This document shows positions 17,619-25,498 of a stretch of DNA of 64,000 nt, one piece after another (within the stretch, counting starts at the first letter, position 1; the number at the start of each line of letters is the position of its first letter). This DNA is from Sphingomonadales bacterium (GTDB lineage Bacteria; Pseudomonadota; Alphaproteobacteria; Sphingomonadales; Sphingomonadaceae): assembly GCA_028871475.1 (NCBI GenBank), contig JAGWMZ010000001.1:1-64000 (forward strand), written 5' to 3'. Made by a program: the position numbers and the translations under genes. The notes below the pieces were generated by a model, which had not been told where the DNA came from, made no database searches, and was given only the letters and a program-made list of their open reading frames with translations.

Positions 17619-18797
17619 ATGAGCGATGTGGATGCAGTTTCTGGCGCCGATGACGCGGACTTGGTAGCTGGACACGAAGATCAGACTGCGGCGGCAGCAG
17701 CGTTTGTCGCGCAGGTTACGGAATATGTGTTGGATTTCGACAAGGGCCATCCTCATGCGAACATTCTCATCGCTGGCAAGACAGGTGTTGGCAAGAGCAC
17801 TCTGATCAATACGGTGTTTCGTGGTGATATGGCGGAGACTGGCATTGGCCGCCCGGTCACACAGGCAATTGACGAAATCACAAAAGCTGATGTTCCCCTG
17901 ACGATCATCGACACAAAAGGGCTTGAACTGGCTGATTTCACGCCCATTCGGACCGATATCCTGAATTATATTGAAGCTCGCAAAGGTGAAGACGCCAAGA
18001 CGTATGTGCATGTTGCATGGTTGTGCATAAGCGATAGCAGCGCGCGTATCGAGGATGCCGAATTGGATTTGGCCAAGGCTCTAAAGGATGCTGGCCTCCA
18101 AGTGATCGTCGTCCTGACCAAGGTTTCTCGCTTCAAGGACAATCCATTTGAGGCTGTTGTTCGTGAACAGTTTCGAGATATTACCAGCGACATTGTGCTT
18201 GTTCGCGCACTATCCCAGAACATTTACGACGACGAAGATAATGTAACTTCTCGGCAGGAAGTTCGTGGGATCGATCAATTGCTAAATTTGAGCTACATTC
18301 GCCTTCCGGAGGCGCAAAAATACTCATTTGCAAATTCAGCATCAATATCTCACAAAAAAGCTCAAGAAATAAAGCGCAATGAATCCGAAACTGCGATCAA
18401 TTATTTTTGCACAGCAGCGTTCGCGATAGGTGCCGCCCCGATCCCTTTTTCGGATGCTGCGCTTCTCGCTCCTCTCCAAGCGGGCATGATTATCAAGATA
18501 AGTGATGTTTATGGAATGGACATCGGCCTTAATAATGTCGGCCAAGTGATGACCTCGATGGTTGGGGTTTCTGGGGCGATCTCAATGGTTGGCAAACAGA
18601 TCGTCACCGGCGCGATGAAGCTTGTGCCTGGCGCTGGATCATTGGTTGGCGGAACCATCTCTGGGACTACTGCAGCAGGCCTGACCAAAGCTCTAGGCTC
18701 TCAATATGCATCTGCCCTGTCCGAAATCAACGATAAAGGTAAAGAATTAACGATAGATGCGGCGATCGCTGCAGTCCGGAAGCGCATTCCGTTTTGA
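17619..18797 (+). CDS. Era/YcjF-like GTPase with C-terminal DUF697-like membrane region
   Basis: The 392 residues contain a P-loop GTPase: G1 AGKTGVGKSTLIN near residue 52, G3 TIIDTKGLE near 97 (DTKG in place of DxxG), and G4 VVLTKVSRF (TKxS, weaker than NKxD) near 165. The region from about 260 onward has alternating hydrophobic, glycine-rich segments (AAFAIGAAPIPFSDAALLAP, AMKLVPGAGSLVGGTISG) that resemble DUF697. A good Shine-Dalgarno AAGGAG precedes ATG 17619. Base composition in the middle (about 18.2-18.4 kb) is richer in AT than in the neighbours. A strong hairpin terminator follows. Its role is unknown; stress or defence functions are possible because of the island context. Confidence 0.75.
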   Translation: MSDVDAVSGADDADLVAGHEDQTAAAAAFVAQVTEYVLDFDKGHPHANILIAGKTGVGKSTLINTVFRGDMAETGIGRPVTQAIDEITKADVPLTIIDTKGLELADFTPIRTDILNYIEARKGEDAKTYVHVAWLCISDSSARIEDAELDLAKALKDAGLQVIVVLTKVSRFKDNPFEAVVREQFRDITSDIVLVRALSQNIYDDEDNVTSRQEVRGIDQLLNLSYIRLPEAQKYSFANSASISHKKAQEIKRNESETAINYFCTAAFAIGAAPIPFSDAALLAPLQAGMIIKISDVYGMDIGLNNVGQVMTSMVGVSGAISMVGKQIVTGAMKLVPGAGSLVGGTISGTTAAGLTKALGSQYASALSEINDKGKELTIDAAIAAVRKRIPF

Positions 18798-18801
18798 CAA
18801 A

Positions 18802-18836
18802 AAAGGGGTTTGATCAATTTTTGATCAAACCCCTTT
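18802..18836 (+). terminator. Strong hairpin terminator after the GTPase gene
   Basis: Perfect 16-bp stem AAAGGGGTTTGATCAA / TTGATCAAACCCCTTT with a TTT loop, 4 bases after the GTPase stop codon. A-rich on the 5' side and ending in TTT, it fits an intrinsic terminator and may work in both directions. Confidence 0.8.
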
Positions 18837-18900
18837 CATCTCGAGAAGGCTGTATAATTTTATGATGATGAGGTGCGGTAATATCTTGGGAGATAAGTGA

Positions 18901-19077
18901 GTGCATACATATAAAGTCCTTGTTCAAATGACCAAGAAGGTAGGTTCAGCCCAGCGATGGGTTACAATTCAGGCGGAAGGCGCGCGGGATGCCATGCGCT
19001 TGGCCGAGGCCAGCGTTATGTCCCCACATTCTACGGTCGTGAAGGCAAGCGCCCTTCAGATCCGGGTCGTTAAATAG
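18901..19077 (+). CDS. Small hypothetical protein (58 aa), GTG start
   Basis: A 58-codon frame starts with GTG at 18901, preceded by an in-frame TGA and by GGGAG 8-12 bases upstream. The product (starting VHTYKVLVQM, with WVTIQAEGARDAMRLAEA in the middle) looks like a compact beta-alpha fold. A TATAAT box at 18853-18858 gives a possible promoter, and a GC hairpin begins 2 bases after the stop. These signals together argue that it is a real gene although it is very short. I do not recognise a family. Confidence 0.5.
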   Translation: MHTYKVLVQMTKKVGSAQRWVTIQAEGARDAMRLAEASVMSPHSTVVKASALQIRVVK

Positions 19078-19078
19078 C

Positions 19079-19100
19079 GACGGCCCCCACCGTGGCCGTC
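19079..19100 (+). terminator. GC hairpin after the 58-aa gene
   Basis: GACGGCC / GGCCGTC stem with an 8-base loop directly after the stop codon at 19077, followed by TATCCCTTTCT. It probably ends the transcript of the small gene. Confidence 0.5.
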
Positions 19101-19469
19101 TATCCCTTTCTGCCTGAATTAGGGCGGCGGGAAGTGATCGAGAAGTAGACACTCCTACCTCTTTATTCGCGCTGGCGTTCTTGATCATATTCACCATCGT
19201 CGCACGTGCTTGAGGGCGAAGCGCATAGCCATGCATGGCCTTGCGCAAATGATCCGTGAGAGCATCGCCGGAAAATATGTGCCTCTCATGGATCATGAGC
19301 AAGTCAGTCTGCTTTTCCAGCAGAGCAAATAACTATTCAAATTGCGCTTGAACGATCTTCGTTACATCAGTGTCGAATGTCAATCTGAAAATTATGCAGA
19401 TATATTGTTAAATTGATCGTAGAATTATGCTTCGACAGATGCCGGAGTCGGTTTTGTAAGGAGTTAATC
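19101..19469. other. Stretch without a confident gene
   Basis: About 370 bases. A leftward open frame (19302 down to 18946) covers part of it, but it runs across the 58-aa gene and has no ribosome-binding site that I can see, so I do not call it. The last 150 bases are AT-rich and probably contain the promoter for the gene at 19470. Confidence 0.4.
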
Positions 19470-19757
19470 ATGGCTTTCGACCCCAACGACTTCTATCCCA
19501 GCGATATCGAAGCGCTGTGGAAAGGTGACCCGAAATATATAGGCCCAGTCCTTTTAACCCGTGGCGAAGATATTGATAAATATCCTCTTTGCGGATTTTG
19601 CCCTCAAGCCCGCTGGTATGTCAAAAACCATACGCCATACGTGTTCTGCAAAGAGTTTCACGAAAACATGCCCAATAATATCGACGAAGGCGTGACGAAT
19701 TGCGACACCTTCGCAATGTTGAGTGGAAGGATTAAGCCCGCGGTTCCCGAGGCTTGA
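19470..19757 (+). CDS. Small cysteine-containing hypothetical protein
   Basis: The 95 residues start at ATG 19470 with AAGGAG 7-12 bases upstream. Four cysteines occur as CGFC near residue 41, VFCKEF and VTNCDTF, which could bind a metal ion. The remainder is hydrophilic. It is convergent with the relaxase gene, overlapping its 3' end by 26 bases. I do not recognise a family. Confidence 0.6.
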   Translation: MAFDPNDFYPSDIEALWKGDPKYIGPVLLTRGEDIDKYPLCGFCPQARWYVKNHTPYVFCKEFHENMPNNIDEGVTNCDTFAMLSGRIKPAVPEA

Positions 19758-22194
19758 CTGATGGCCCAATTGATCGTTGGATATCGGCCTGTCGCACTGC
19801 TGCGCGCTCCTGCGTCTTGCGCATGCGCCAGGGCCAAGGCCAGGCGTCATCTTCCAGGGCGGAGATCCTGTCCGCACGTTGTGCCGCTTCCAGCCACGTG
19901 GCCAAGCGATGGACGACTGATTCTTGGCTGCTTGTGCCGATCGGGCTTGGCGGTCGCGCATCTGATGGAGATTGAGGTGCGAGCTTGTCTTCGCCAACGT
20001 TCTTGAAGCCCTCATCGTCAGTGACAGAATGGCTGGCGGTCTGCTCCAGCCCTGCCGAACCATGCTCATTCGCAGCATCGCCAGGTACGAGAGTTTGGAT
20101 TGCGCGCAGAGCGGCATCCACATCACGCCTGTTGATCACAGGCAACTCCGCCACGATCCCTGCCATCATGCGCTGAAGCGTTATATGGCGCTGTTCTTCT
20201 TCTGAGGCGCGAGCCAAGGCCGACTGACGCGCTTTCATCGCCTGGGCCTGTTCTTCTTCCCCTTCGGTATCAGAATGGGCTCCATCGGCATTGAAACTGC
20301 CCCAAAGATCAAAGTTTTCATAGGCAATCGATGGTGCAGACTGCCCCAAGGCCAATATGCCTGCTGGCAACGGTATCTGTGTAGGGGCCGCTTTACCGAT
20401 TGCGGCGAGATGAGGCGGTGTAACCCTTTCTGGCGCGGCGGTGGATATCCCCGCCAGGGACGGTGCCGGTACGCACATCGGTACGGCCTGTCCAACGCCG
20501 ACAAGAGAAGGTCCATCTGGCATTGCAGGGGTCTTTGGTTCGACCGTCACCACGGGCGGCTTCACGACTTGCGGCGCTGCGACGGCAATGTCCACCAGCA
20601 CTGGCCCCGTTGAATAGAGCGGCGCAGCGCTTCCGTTACGGGCGACCTCTGGCGGCTCCAGCATGGCTGGCGCCTTCGCACCGATGCCTGTCAACGTTGG
20701 TGGCGAATCTCCCAACCGGGCGACATGAGGCAGATCGGTCAATGTCGGCATCCACGGTACAGGCAAAGCTGAGGCTGGCAACTGGGTGATATCAGCCGGT
20801 GGTTGGTCGATATCGTAGCCAGCACTCACCGGCATATCCAGTCGCGCCAGATCAGGCGCGACGCTTACTGGCAGCGGAGCGCTCACCGCAACCGCAGTCA
20901 ATGCCGGGGCATCTGCTGGAGTTGGGGCGGAAGCCGGTATCGCTTCTGCCGCCAAAGACGGTGCCCCGGGCAGGCTGGGAACGCTCCTCGCGGCCCGTTC
21001 CAGCGCAGTTTTGAGCTGTTCAAGGACATTGAGACGCTTGCGTACCTCCTGGACTTTTTCCCGCGCATCGTCCCGGCGGCGCCTCGCTTCGTTGCGCGCG
21101 ACCACGGCAACATGCTCCCCCCGGCGATGGGCGGCTGTGGCCTCTTGGCCAACGTGCTCGCCCCCCTCGCGATCCATACCGCGTTCACGATAGGACAGCG
21201 CGGTGAAGGTGCGGTCGAGTCCCCGTTCCTGGGCAACTTCGGTGAGCACATGCGCGACCATGTGTCGGATGAAGAGCAGCCCGGCCTCGCCGTCCAGGTC
21301 TGTACGCAGATCGTTGGAGATCAGGAAACTACCGTCGGCCTGCCGCTCCATCGGCAACAGGCCATAATCGAAATGGATATGCGGGTTGTCGACGGCGGCC
21401 TCAGGATCGGCATCGTGCGCAGCGCCGGACCAGGGCAATCCCCGCGCGCCGAACACCTGATCGCCGATGCGTTGCAAGACTTCACGGCGGGCATCGACCG
21501 GCAAGCCATAAGGAATAGCCAGGACCATGCGGAAGCCCAGCTTGGCATTCTTGCGCATGGCCCGCAGGACCTGCTCCTGCAGCGCCAAGGCATCCCCGAC
21601 CTCTTCGGTGGTTTCGCCCAGGTTGCTTAGGACGATTGGCTGGCCGCTGCTGTCAAGCGTCACAGCGGCTTCACGGGCGATATACCGCCAGTGCCGGCGC
21701 AGGCATCCTCGCGCGCCGTGCTTGCCGCCGGCACGCACGTAGCGGATGCGCAGCATCATGCCCTCGCGCCCTTTGCTGTCACGACGCGCCAGTGCGCTTT
21801 TGCCCTGGCTGGGCTGTTGCATGACCAGCCCGGCGTGGCTGGCGCTGCGGGATATCGAGCTTGGCCTGCGTTGAGCGGGTTGCCTCCGCTGGCGCTCTGG
21901 CCGAATACGCACACGCTTGGAAAGGCGCCGGATCGCTGCGTCAAACTCTCGTTCGGCTGCCTTGAATTCCCGCCGAACGCGGGCATCCTCTATTGCATCC
22001 GCAACCTTTGCCAACGCCTCGGCGCGGGTCTGCCGCAATCGCTTGAGCTCGGCGGTCCGTTCCTGACGGAGCTGCGTGGCAAGGTCGCGGTCGCTTACGC
22101 GATGGCGCGTGCCGTCGGTGAGAATGACGGTAAAACTGCGGGTGGGGTGCGCAAGGGAGGGCTTTGCCCGAGCCGTCGAATTGGAACAATTCAT
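19732..22194 (-). CDS. MobA/MobL-like relaxase with a long proline/alanine-rich tail
   Basis: This is probably the mobilisation relaxase of the island. Family-like features are the DNA-strand-transferase core (RRHWRYIAREAA), the metal-binding histidine pair in NPHIHFDYGLLP near residue 275, and GEHVGQEATAAHRRGEHV resembling the MobA/MobL motif HLGPAA...RRG. A coiled-coil stretch follows. Residues about 410-630 are a degenerate repeat of short units of the type P.L..IG.AAP. The C-terminal part is helical and ends in basic residues. I chose ATG 22194. The frame is open to a GTG at 22293, which would add 33 residues. The family is divergent and the nicking Tyr is not certain. Confidence 0.65.
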   Translation of the reverse strand: MNCSNSTARAKPSLAHPTRSFTVILTDGTRHRVSDRDLATQLRQERTAELKRLRQTRAEALAKVADAIEDARVRREFKAAEREFDAAIRRLSKRVRIRPERQRRQPAQRRPSSISRSASHAGLVMQQPSQGKSALARRDSKGREGMMLRIRYVRAGGKHGARGCLRRHWRYIAREAAVTLDSSGQPIVLSNLGETTEEVGDALALQEQVLRAMRKNAKLGFRMVLAIPYGLPVDARREVLQRIGDQVFGARGLPWSGAAHDADPEAAVDNPHIHFDYGLLPMERQADGSFLISNDLRTDLDGEAGLLFIRHMVAHVLTEVAQERGLDRTFTALSYRERGMDREGGEHVGQEATAAHRRGEHVAVVARNEARRRRDDAREKVQEVRKRLNVLEQLKTALERAARSVPSLPGAPSLAAEAIPASAPTPADAPALTAVAVSAPLPVSVAPDLARLDMPVSAGYDIDQPPADITQLPASALPVPWMPTLTDLPHVARLGDSPPTLTGIGAKAPAMLEPPEVARNGSAAPLYSTGPVLVDIAVAAPQVVKPPVVTVEPKTPAMPDGPSLVGVGQAVPMCVPAPSLAGISTAAPERVTPPHLAAIGKAAPTQIPLPAGILALGQSAPSIAYENFDLWGSFNADGAHSDTEGEEEQAQAMKARQSALARASEEEQRHITLQRMMAGIVAELPVINRRDVDAALRAIQTLVPGDAANEHGSAGLEQTASHSVTDDEGFKNVGEDKLAPQSPSDARPPSPIGTSSQESVVHRLATWLEAAQRADRISALEDDAWPWPWRMRKTQERAAVRQADIQRSIGPSVKPREPRA

Positions 22195-22320
22195 TACTTG
22201 CGCTACCCCACCCTTACTGAACCTTGCTCCTCCTACAGGTGCAGTTTTTGTGGAGGTTCCCGTCGTTATGGATCGACCCACTTTTCCATCCACGCCTAAA
22301 AAAAAGGTGCGGCGTGATGG
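22195..22320. other. Relaxase upstream region with inverted repeat, candidate oriT
   Basis: Between the relaxase and the first exonuclease gene there is an imperfect inverted repeat with arms CCATCCACGCC (22286-22296) and GGCGTGATGG (22311-22320) around an A8 run. An origin of transfer usually sits beside its relaxase gene and contains inverted repeats near the nick site, so this is the best candidate in the island. No nick consensus is recognised. On the minus strand the A8 becomes a T8 run and could equally belong to the adjacent terminator. Confidence 0.3.
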
Positions 22321-22348
22321 CGAGGCCGACCCTTCAGGGCCGGCCTCG
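22321..22348 (-). terminator. Hairpin terminator of the first exonuclease gene
   Basis: An 8-bp stem CGAGGCCG / CGGCCTCG with an inner CCCT-TC-AGGG pairing lies 12 bases after the exonuclease stop on the minus strand. It is followed 11 bases later by eight T residues (22302-22309 read on the minus strand). Confidence 0.5.
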
Positions 22349-22359
22349 GTATGCGATGT

Positions 22360-23247
22360 TCAGGCTGCGCGCGTATCCAGCCAAGGCGCTAACACCTCGG
22401 CGTCTCTGGCTGCCTGGTTCATGAGGGCATGGAAGCGGCTGGCCCGACGCGCTTCCAGCGCCGGGACATAGCCGCGCCCGGCGCGCAGTTCACACACCCG
22501 GCGCAAGATGCGATCTTCGGCGACATCGGCATCGACACGGTCATCATGCAGCTTACGCCACCGGCAGAGCAACAAGGCCGTCGCGATCACGTCACCTTCG
22601 CATTGCTCTTGCACAAGATCCCACTGCCCCGCCTCGATCAGCCGGGCAACCGCGAAGGCCGGTGCCGACAGCTTCGCCGGGATGTCGAACGCGGCGAGGA
22701 GTTCCGATTCGTGAATCGGTTTCATCTTCATGTTGGCCGTCGCCACCCTGGCGAAGTCCACATGCCGCTGGCGCCCGTCACCGCCGAACGCCAACCATCT
22801 CCAGGCGCCGGGCAGCGTGAGCCCGTGCCTCATGGCAGCGCAGACCAGCATCGGCAGATCGTGAAACGAGCCAGCCCAACTGGCCAGATCAGCTTCGGCT
22901 GGGGCGTCGGCGAACACCTGCAGTAACCCTTCGACGATGTCCCTTTCGCTGTGATCTGGCGCCGACATGGTCACGAAACGCGACACGTCGGCGTTGCCGT
23001 CTGGATGCTCGGTAAGCACCATCGCGCAGGCCGTGGTGATGGTCTGGAAGACCCAGCGCGGGGTTTTGAGCGGGTCCTCGGCCCGTTTGTAGCCGCGGCG
23101 GCCGGGCTTGTCGTCGTCGCCATCGCCCGGTGTCCAGCGCTCGATCTGCTGATAGCGCTTGTGCCCACTTTCATCGATCACGGCGCTTTCGATGTCGAAG
23201 ATGATCCAGGAGCGCTTGCGGGGTTCGGATTTGATGTCGAAATTCAT
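22360..23247 (-). CDS. DnaQ-fold 3'-5' exonuclease (PolB-exonuclease-like)
   Basis: This 295-residue protein has DEDD-type exonuclease motifs: IIFDIESA near residue 15, SWAGSFHDLPML in the middle (Exo II), and a late ECEGDVIATALLL-like motif (EGDV) near 220. It resembles PolB-associated 3'-5' exonucleases that act on single-stranded DNA. The start at 23247 (MNFDIK) has GGAG 7 bases upstream, better than the longer frame from 23277. It sits just upstream of the relaxase gene on the same strand, so a role in processing transferred single-stranded DNA is plausible (inference). Confidence 0.75.
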   Translation of the reverse strand: MNFDIKSEPRKRSWIIFDIESAVIDESGHKRYQQIERWTPGDGDDDKPGRRGYKRAEDPLKTPRWVFQTITTACAMVLTEHPDGNADVSRFVTMSAPDHSERDIVEGLLQVFADAPAEADLASWAGSFHDLPMLVCAAMRHGLTLPGAWRWLAFGGDGRQRHVDFARVATANMKMKPIHESELLAAFDIPAKLSAPAFAVARLIEAGQWDLVQEQCEGDVIATALLLCRWRKLHDDRVDADVAEDRILRRVCELRAGRGYVPALEARRASRFHALMNQAARDAEVLAPWLDTRAA

Positions 23248-23318
23248 AGGGTTTCTCCACCGGCATGGCCGGTTCAAGTAGAGGAAATGGGCGAACGGCA
23301 GTCGCCCGTCCTCAAAGT

Positions 23319-23855
23319 TCAGCCAAAGCGCACGATCGTTTGGACTGGGGCTTCCGGCTCGATCCAGTCACCGCCGGTCGGCACGCAGCGGTTGCCCGCG
23401 AGCAGATCCCCCCTCATCGTGGAAGCCGCCATGCTGATGCGCTTCATGGCAAGCTTGCGCCCGGTGGCGATGTTCGACGGTTTGCCCGCCACGCGGATGA
23501 GCGAGCCACGCCCATCCACGGTGAAAAACTCATCGGCGCGCGTGCTGACCAAGAGGATCGGTGTCTCATCATCGGCGGCGTAGGGAGCGAGACGCTCAAC
23601 CACGTCGACGTTTAGCATCTGCCGGAAGGCCACGGTGAAGCTGGCCGGCTCTTTGGTCTGGGTGTCGGCCCAGCCGGTGTAGACGAAATCCTTGCGCATG
23701 GTCTGCGCGATCCGGGCGATTTCCGTGCCGACATCGAGATTTGGCGGCCTGCCCCACGCAAAGCAGATGCAATCGTTGGCGGGGCGGAACAGGGGCCAAC
23801 CCATCTGCTGCCTGACGGCCAGCATGAAGTTCTGGCGATGGAGTCTCATTTCCAT
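23319..23855 (-). CDS. Hypothetical protein between two exonuclease genes
   Basis: The 178 residues start at ATG 23855 with AAGGA upstream. The N-terminus contains FRPANDCICFAWGRPPNLDV. No membrane segment, signal peptide or catalytic motif is recognised. The two neighbouring DnaQ-like genes on the same strand suggest a linked function in DNA handling during transfer, but nothing in the sequence shows this directly. Confidence 0.65.
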   Translation of the reverse strand: MEMRLHRQNFMLAVRQQMGWPLFRPANDCICFAWGRPPNLDVGTEIARIAQTMRKDFVYTGWADTQTKEPASFTVAFRQMLNVDVVERLAPYAADDETPILLVSTRADEFFTVDGRGSLIRVAGKPSNIATGRKLAMKRISMAASTMRGDLLAGNRCVPTGGDWIEPEAPVQTIVRFG

Positions 23856-23940
23856 TGGATCATTCCTTTCGGTGACGGCCTGGGGCCGGAGCTTTTCCCG
23901 TCTCTCACGGTGCTCAATTCCTTTGACTTCAGATCGATCG

Positions 23941-23958
23941 GCGCGCTCGGCAGCGCGC
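23941..23958 (-). terminator. GC-rich hairpin after the second exonuclease gene
   Basis: Perfect 7-bp stem GCGCGCT / AGCGCGC with loop CGGC, 10 bases after the stop of the second exonuclease gene on the minus strand. There is no T-tract, so it may be only an RNA stabiliser. Confidence 0.35.
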
Positions 23959-23967
23959 TTCTCGACG

Positions 23968-24852
23968 TCAACGGTGCCGCTCGTGCCAGGTGAGCGGTCG
24001 CGTGCGCGGCGTCGGCCCCCAGGGCGTTACCTCTCGCTGGAGCCAGAGCATTTCGATCTCCACCTCATCCTCCAGGATCTCGGCCCACCACACGCGGGCC
24101 GATGGATCCCAACGATACCCTCGGCTCTTGAGGATGGAGCGCTTGCCGAAAGGCGCACCGACCGCCTCGATACGTACCGACGGGCGTTCCGCATTGGCGA
24201 GGATTTTGCCGATTACGGTTGAGCCATCCGGTAGCCGGTGCGCGAGCAGGTGAAGCAGGCTGATGACATCGGCCATGGCGCGGTGCCCCGTGTTGAAGCG
24301 GCCGATCTGCATGAGCAGATGGCCGAGCTTTGCGCCGTCAAAGCCCTCGTCGAGCCAGTTGAAGTCCCGCACCGAACAGGCCCAGCTGGCGCCAGCGAGG
24401 CCAGGCAGAAGCCGTTCGATGAAGGCAATGTCGAAAGAGGCATTGTGCGCGATCCGCACATCCACGCGGGCGATAAGGGCTGCAAGGTGATCGAGATCGA
24501 TCACCTTGCCTTGCACCTGTTCGTCGGTGATCCCGGTCAGCCGCGTGATGGCGGCGGGAATCGGCATGCCGGGATCGCGCAGCGCTTGAGCGGCGCGCTC
24601 GATGCCGACGATCTGACCGCCCGCGTCCACCGAGATGATGACGACGGCGATGTCGATGATCTCGTCAAGATCCGGGTCGGTACCCGTGGTTTCGACGTCC
24701 CAAATGCCGATGGCCCGGATTGCGCCGTCGCCAGGTTCGGCAAGCGGAAAATCGTTGAGCGAAGAGACTCGGCGCAGGATCCTGATGTCTGGATTCTCGG
24801 CGCATAGGGATCGGGTCGCGTCCACCGAGGTGGCGCCGCTGGGATGCATCAT
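23968..24852 (-). CDS. DNA polymerase III epsilon-like exonuclease with C-terminal RGYRW domain
   Basis: The 294 residues contain the DnaQ motifs: WDVETTGTDPDLDEIIDIAV (Exo I), AHNASFDIAFIERLLPG (Exo II) and HRAMADVISLLHLL (Exo III with the catalytic His-Asp). After residue 220 comes a small extra domain (PFGKRSILKSRGYRWDPSAR, then VWWAEI) that also appears at the end of other bacterial exonucleases and resembles DUF5710. The start ATG 24852 has AGGAAT 8 bases upstream. The frame is open as far as 25236, but that longer part overlaps a promoter and a divergent gene. Confidence 0.8.
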   Translation of the reverse strand: MMHPSGATSVDATRSLCAENPDIRILRRVSSLNDFPLAEPGDGAIRAIGIWDVETTGTDPDLDEIIDIAVVIISVDAGGQIVGIERAAQALRDPGMPIPAAITRLTGITDEQVQGKVIDLDHLAALIARVDVRIAHNASFDIAFIERLLPGLAGASWACSVRDFNWLDEGFDGAKLGHLLMQIGRFNTGHRAMADVISLLHLLAHRLPDGSTVIGKILANAERPSVRIEAVGAPFGKRSILKSRGYRWDPSARVWWAEILEDEVEIEMLWLQREVTPWGPTPRTRPLTWHERHR

Positions 24853-24997
24853 GGTCGGTATTCCTGTTTGAAAACGACCGAGTGGATGCGAGGCTTTTCC
24901 CCTCATCCTTCTCGATCGCAGGAGCCGCGACCAAAGCGGCTTTTCCCAAGTTGGCACATGCGAGTGGCCTATTTTGGGCAACGCCACGCCGGTTCTG

Positions 24998-25026
24998 TTG
25001 TCAATCGAATGAAAATCTGCTATAAG
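24998..25026 (+). promoter_or_regulatory. Sigma70-like promoter, probably giving a leaderless transcript
   Basis: -35 TTGTCA (24998-25003), 17-bp spacer, -10 TATAAG (25021-25026). The ATG of the next gene begins 8 bases after the -10 box, which puts the expected transcription start at or next to the start codon. The spacer shares AAATCTGCTATAA with the promoter at 29737-29765. Confidence 0.65.
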
Positions 25027-25033
25027 CGATAGT

Positions 25034-25345
25034 ATGTCCATCCAGACGCCTTCCTCTGACATAGACAACGTCGCTGCTGCGGCGATGGATGATATGTCAG
25101 TCCAAGAAATGCGCGAACTGGTTCTGCGAGAAATATATCGCATAGTCTGCTTGAGATATGATGCCAGGCTGGGTGGTCCCGGCATGTATCGGCGCCTCGC
25201 ATCCGTAATCGCAGCAGTCTGGGCCTTCTCGATCATCCTTCTGGTGCAGGAGCGCGCCAGTGCTGTGACACGTCACTTCGCGACTCCCTTGCGCAGACTA
25301 CAACTCTACATCAGCCACCCGCCAGCGGGCTGGGCGGCTCCCTAA
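25034..25345 (+). CDS. Small hypothetical protein with one membrane segment
   Basis: The 103 residues are acidic at the N-terminus (DDMSVQEMRELVLREIYR) and carry one hydrophobic segment at about residues 58-72 (LASVIAAVWAFSIILLV), followed by a basic tail. A near-consensus promoter lies immediately upstream, and there is no Shine-Dalgarno sequence, which fits leaderless translation. It is divergent from the second exonuclease gene. I do not recognise a family. Confidence 0.55.
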   Translation: MSIQTPSSDIDNVAAAAMDDMSVQEMRELVLREIYRIVCLRYDARLGGPGMYRRLASVIAAVWAFSIILLVQERASAVTRHFATPLRRLQLYISHPPAGWAAP

Positions 25346-25440
25346 TCTCGCATCGTCGACCATAGCTGTGCACTGCCTGCGGGCGCTGCACGTCGATGAT
25401 GATGCGTAGACATGATCCTGCGATAAGTGCGACTGCTGCG

Positions 25441-25462
25441 ACACCTGCGATATCGCAGGTGT
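25441..25462. promoter_or_regulatory. 22-bp perfect palindrome, probable KfrA-like operator
   Basis: ACACCTGCGAT / ATCGCAGGTGT is perfectly symmetric over 22 bases, and ends 36 bases before the start of the KfrA-like gene. A half site CCTGCGAT occurs again at 25417-25424. KfrA proteins are known to bind palindromes in their own promoters and repress themselves, so this is the expected operator. Confidence 0.65.
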
Positions 25463-25498
25463 TACCGGATCATCGTCTCGCCTGATGCGAGAACGAGC

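Noticed and set aside
18946..19302. A leftward open frame of 118 codons
   Set aside because: It overlaps the small GTG gene, which has promoter, ribosome-binding site and hairpin. The leftward frame has no ribosome-binding signal, although its N-terminal half looks protein-like, so some doubt remains.
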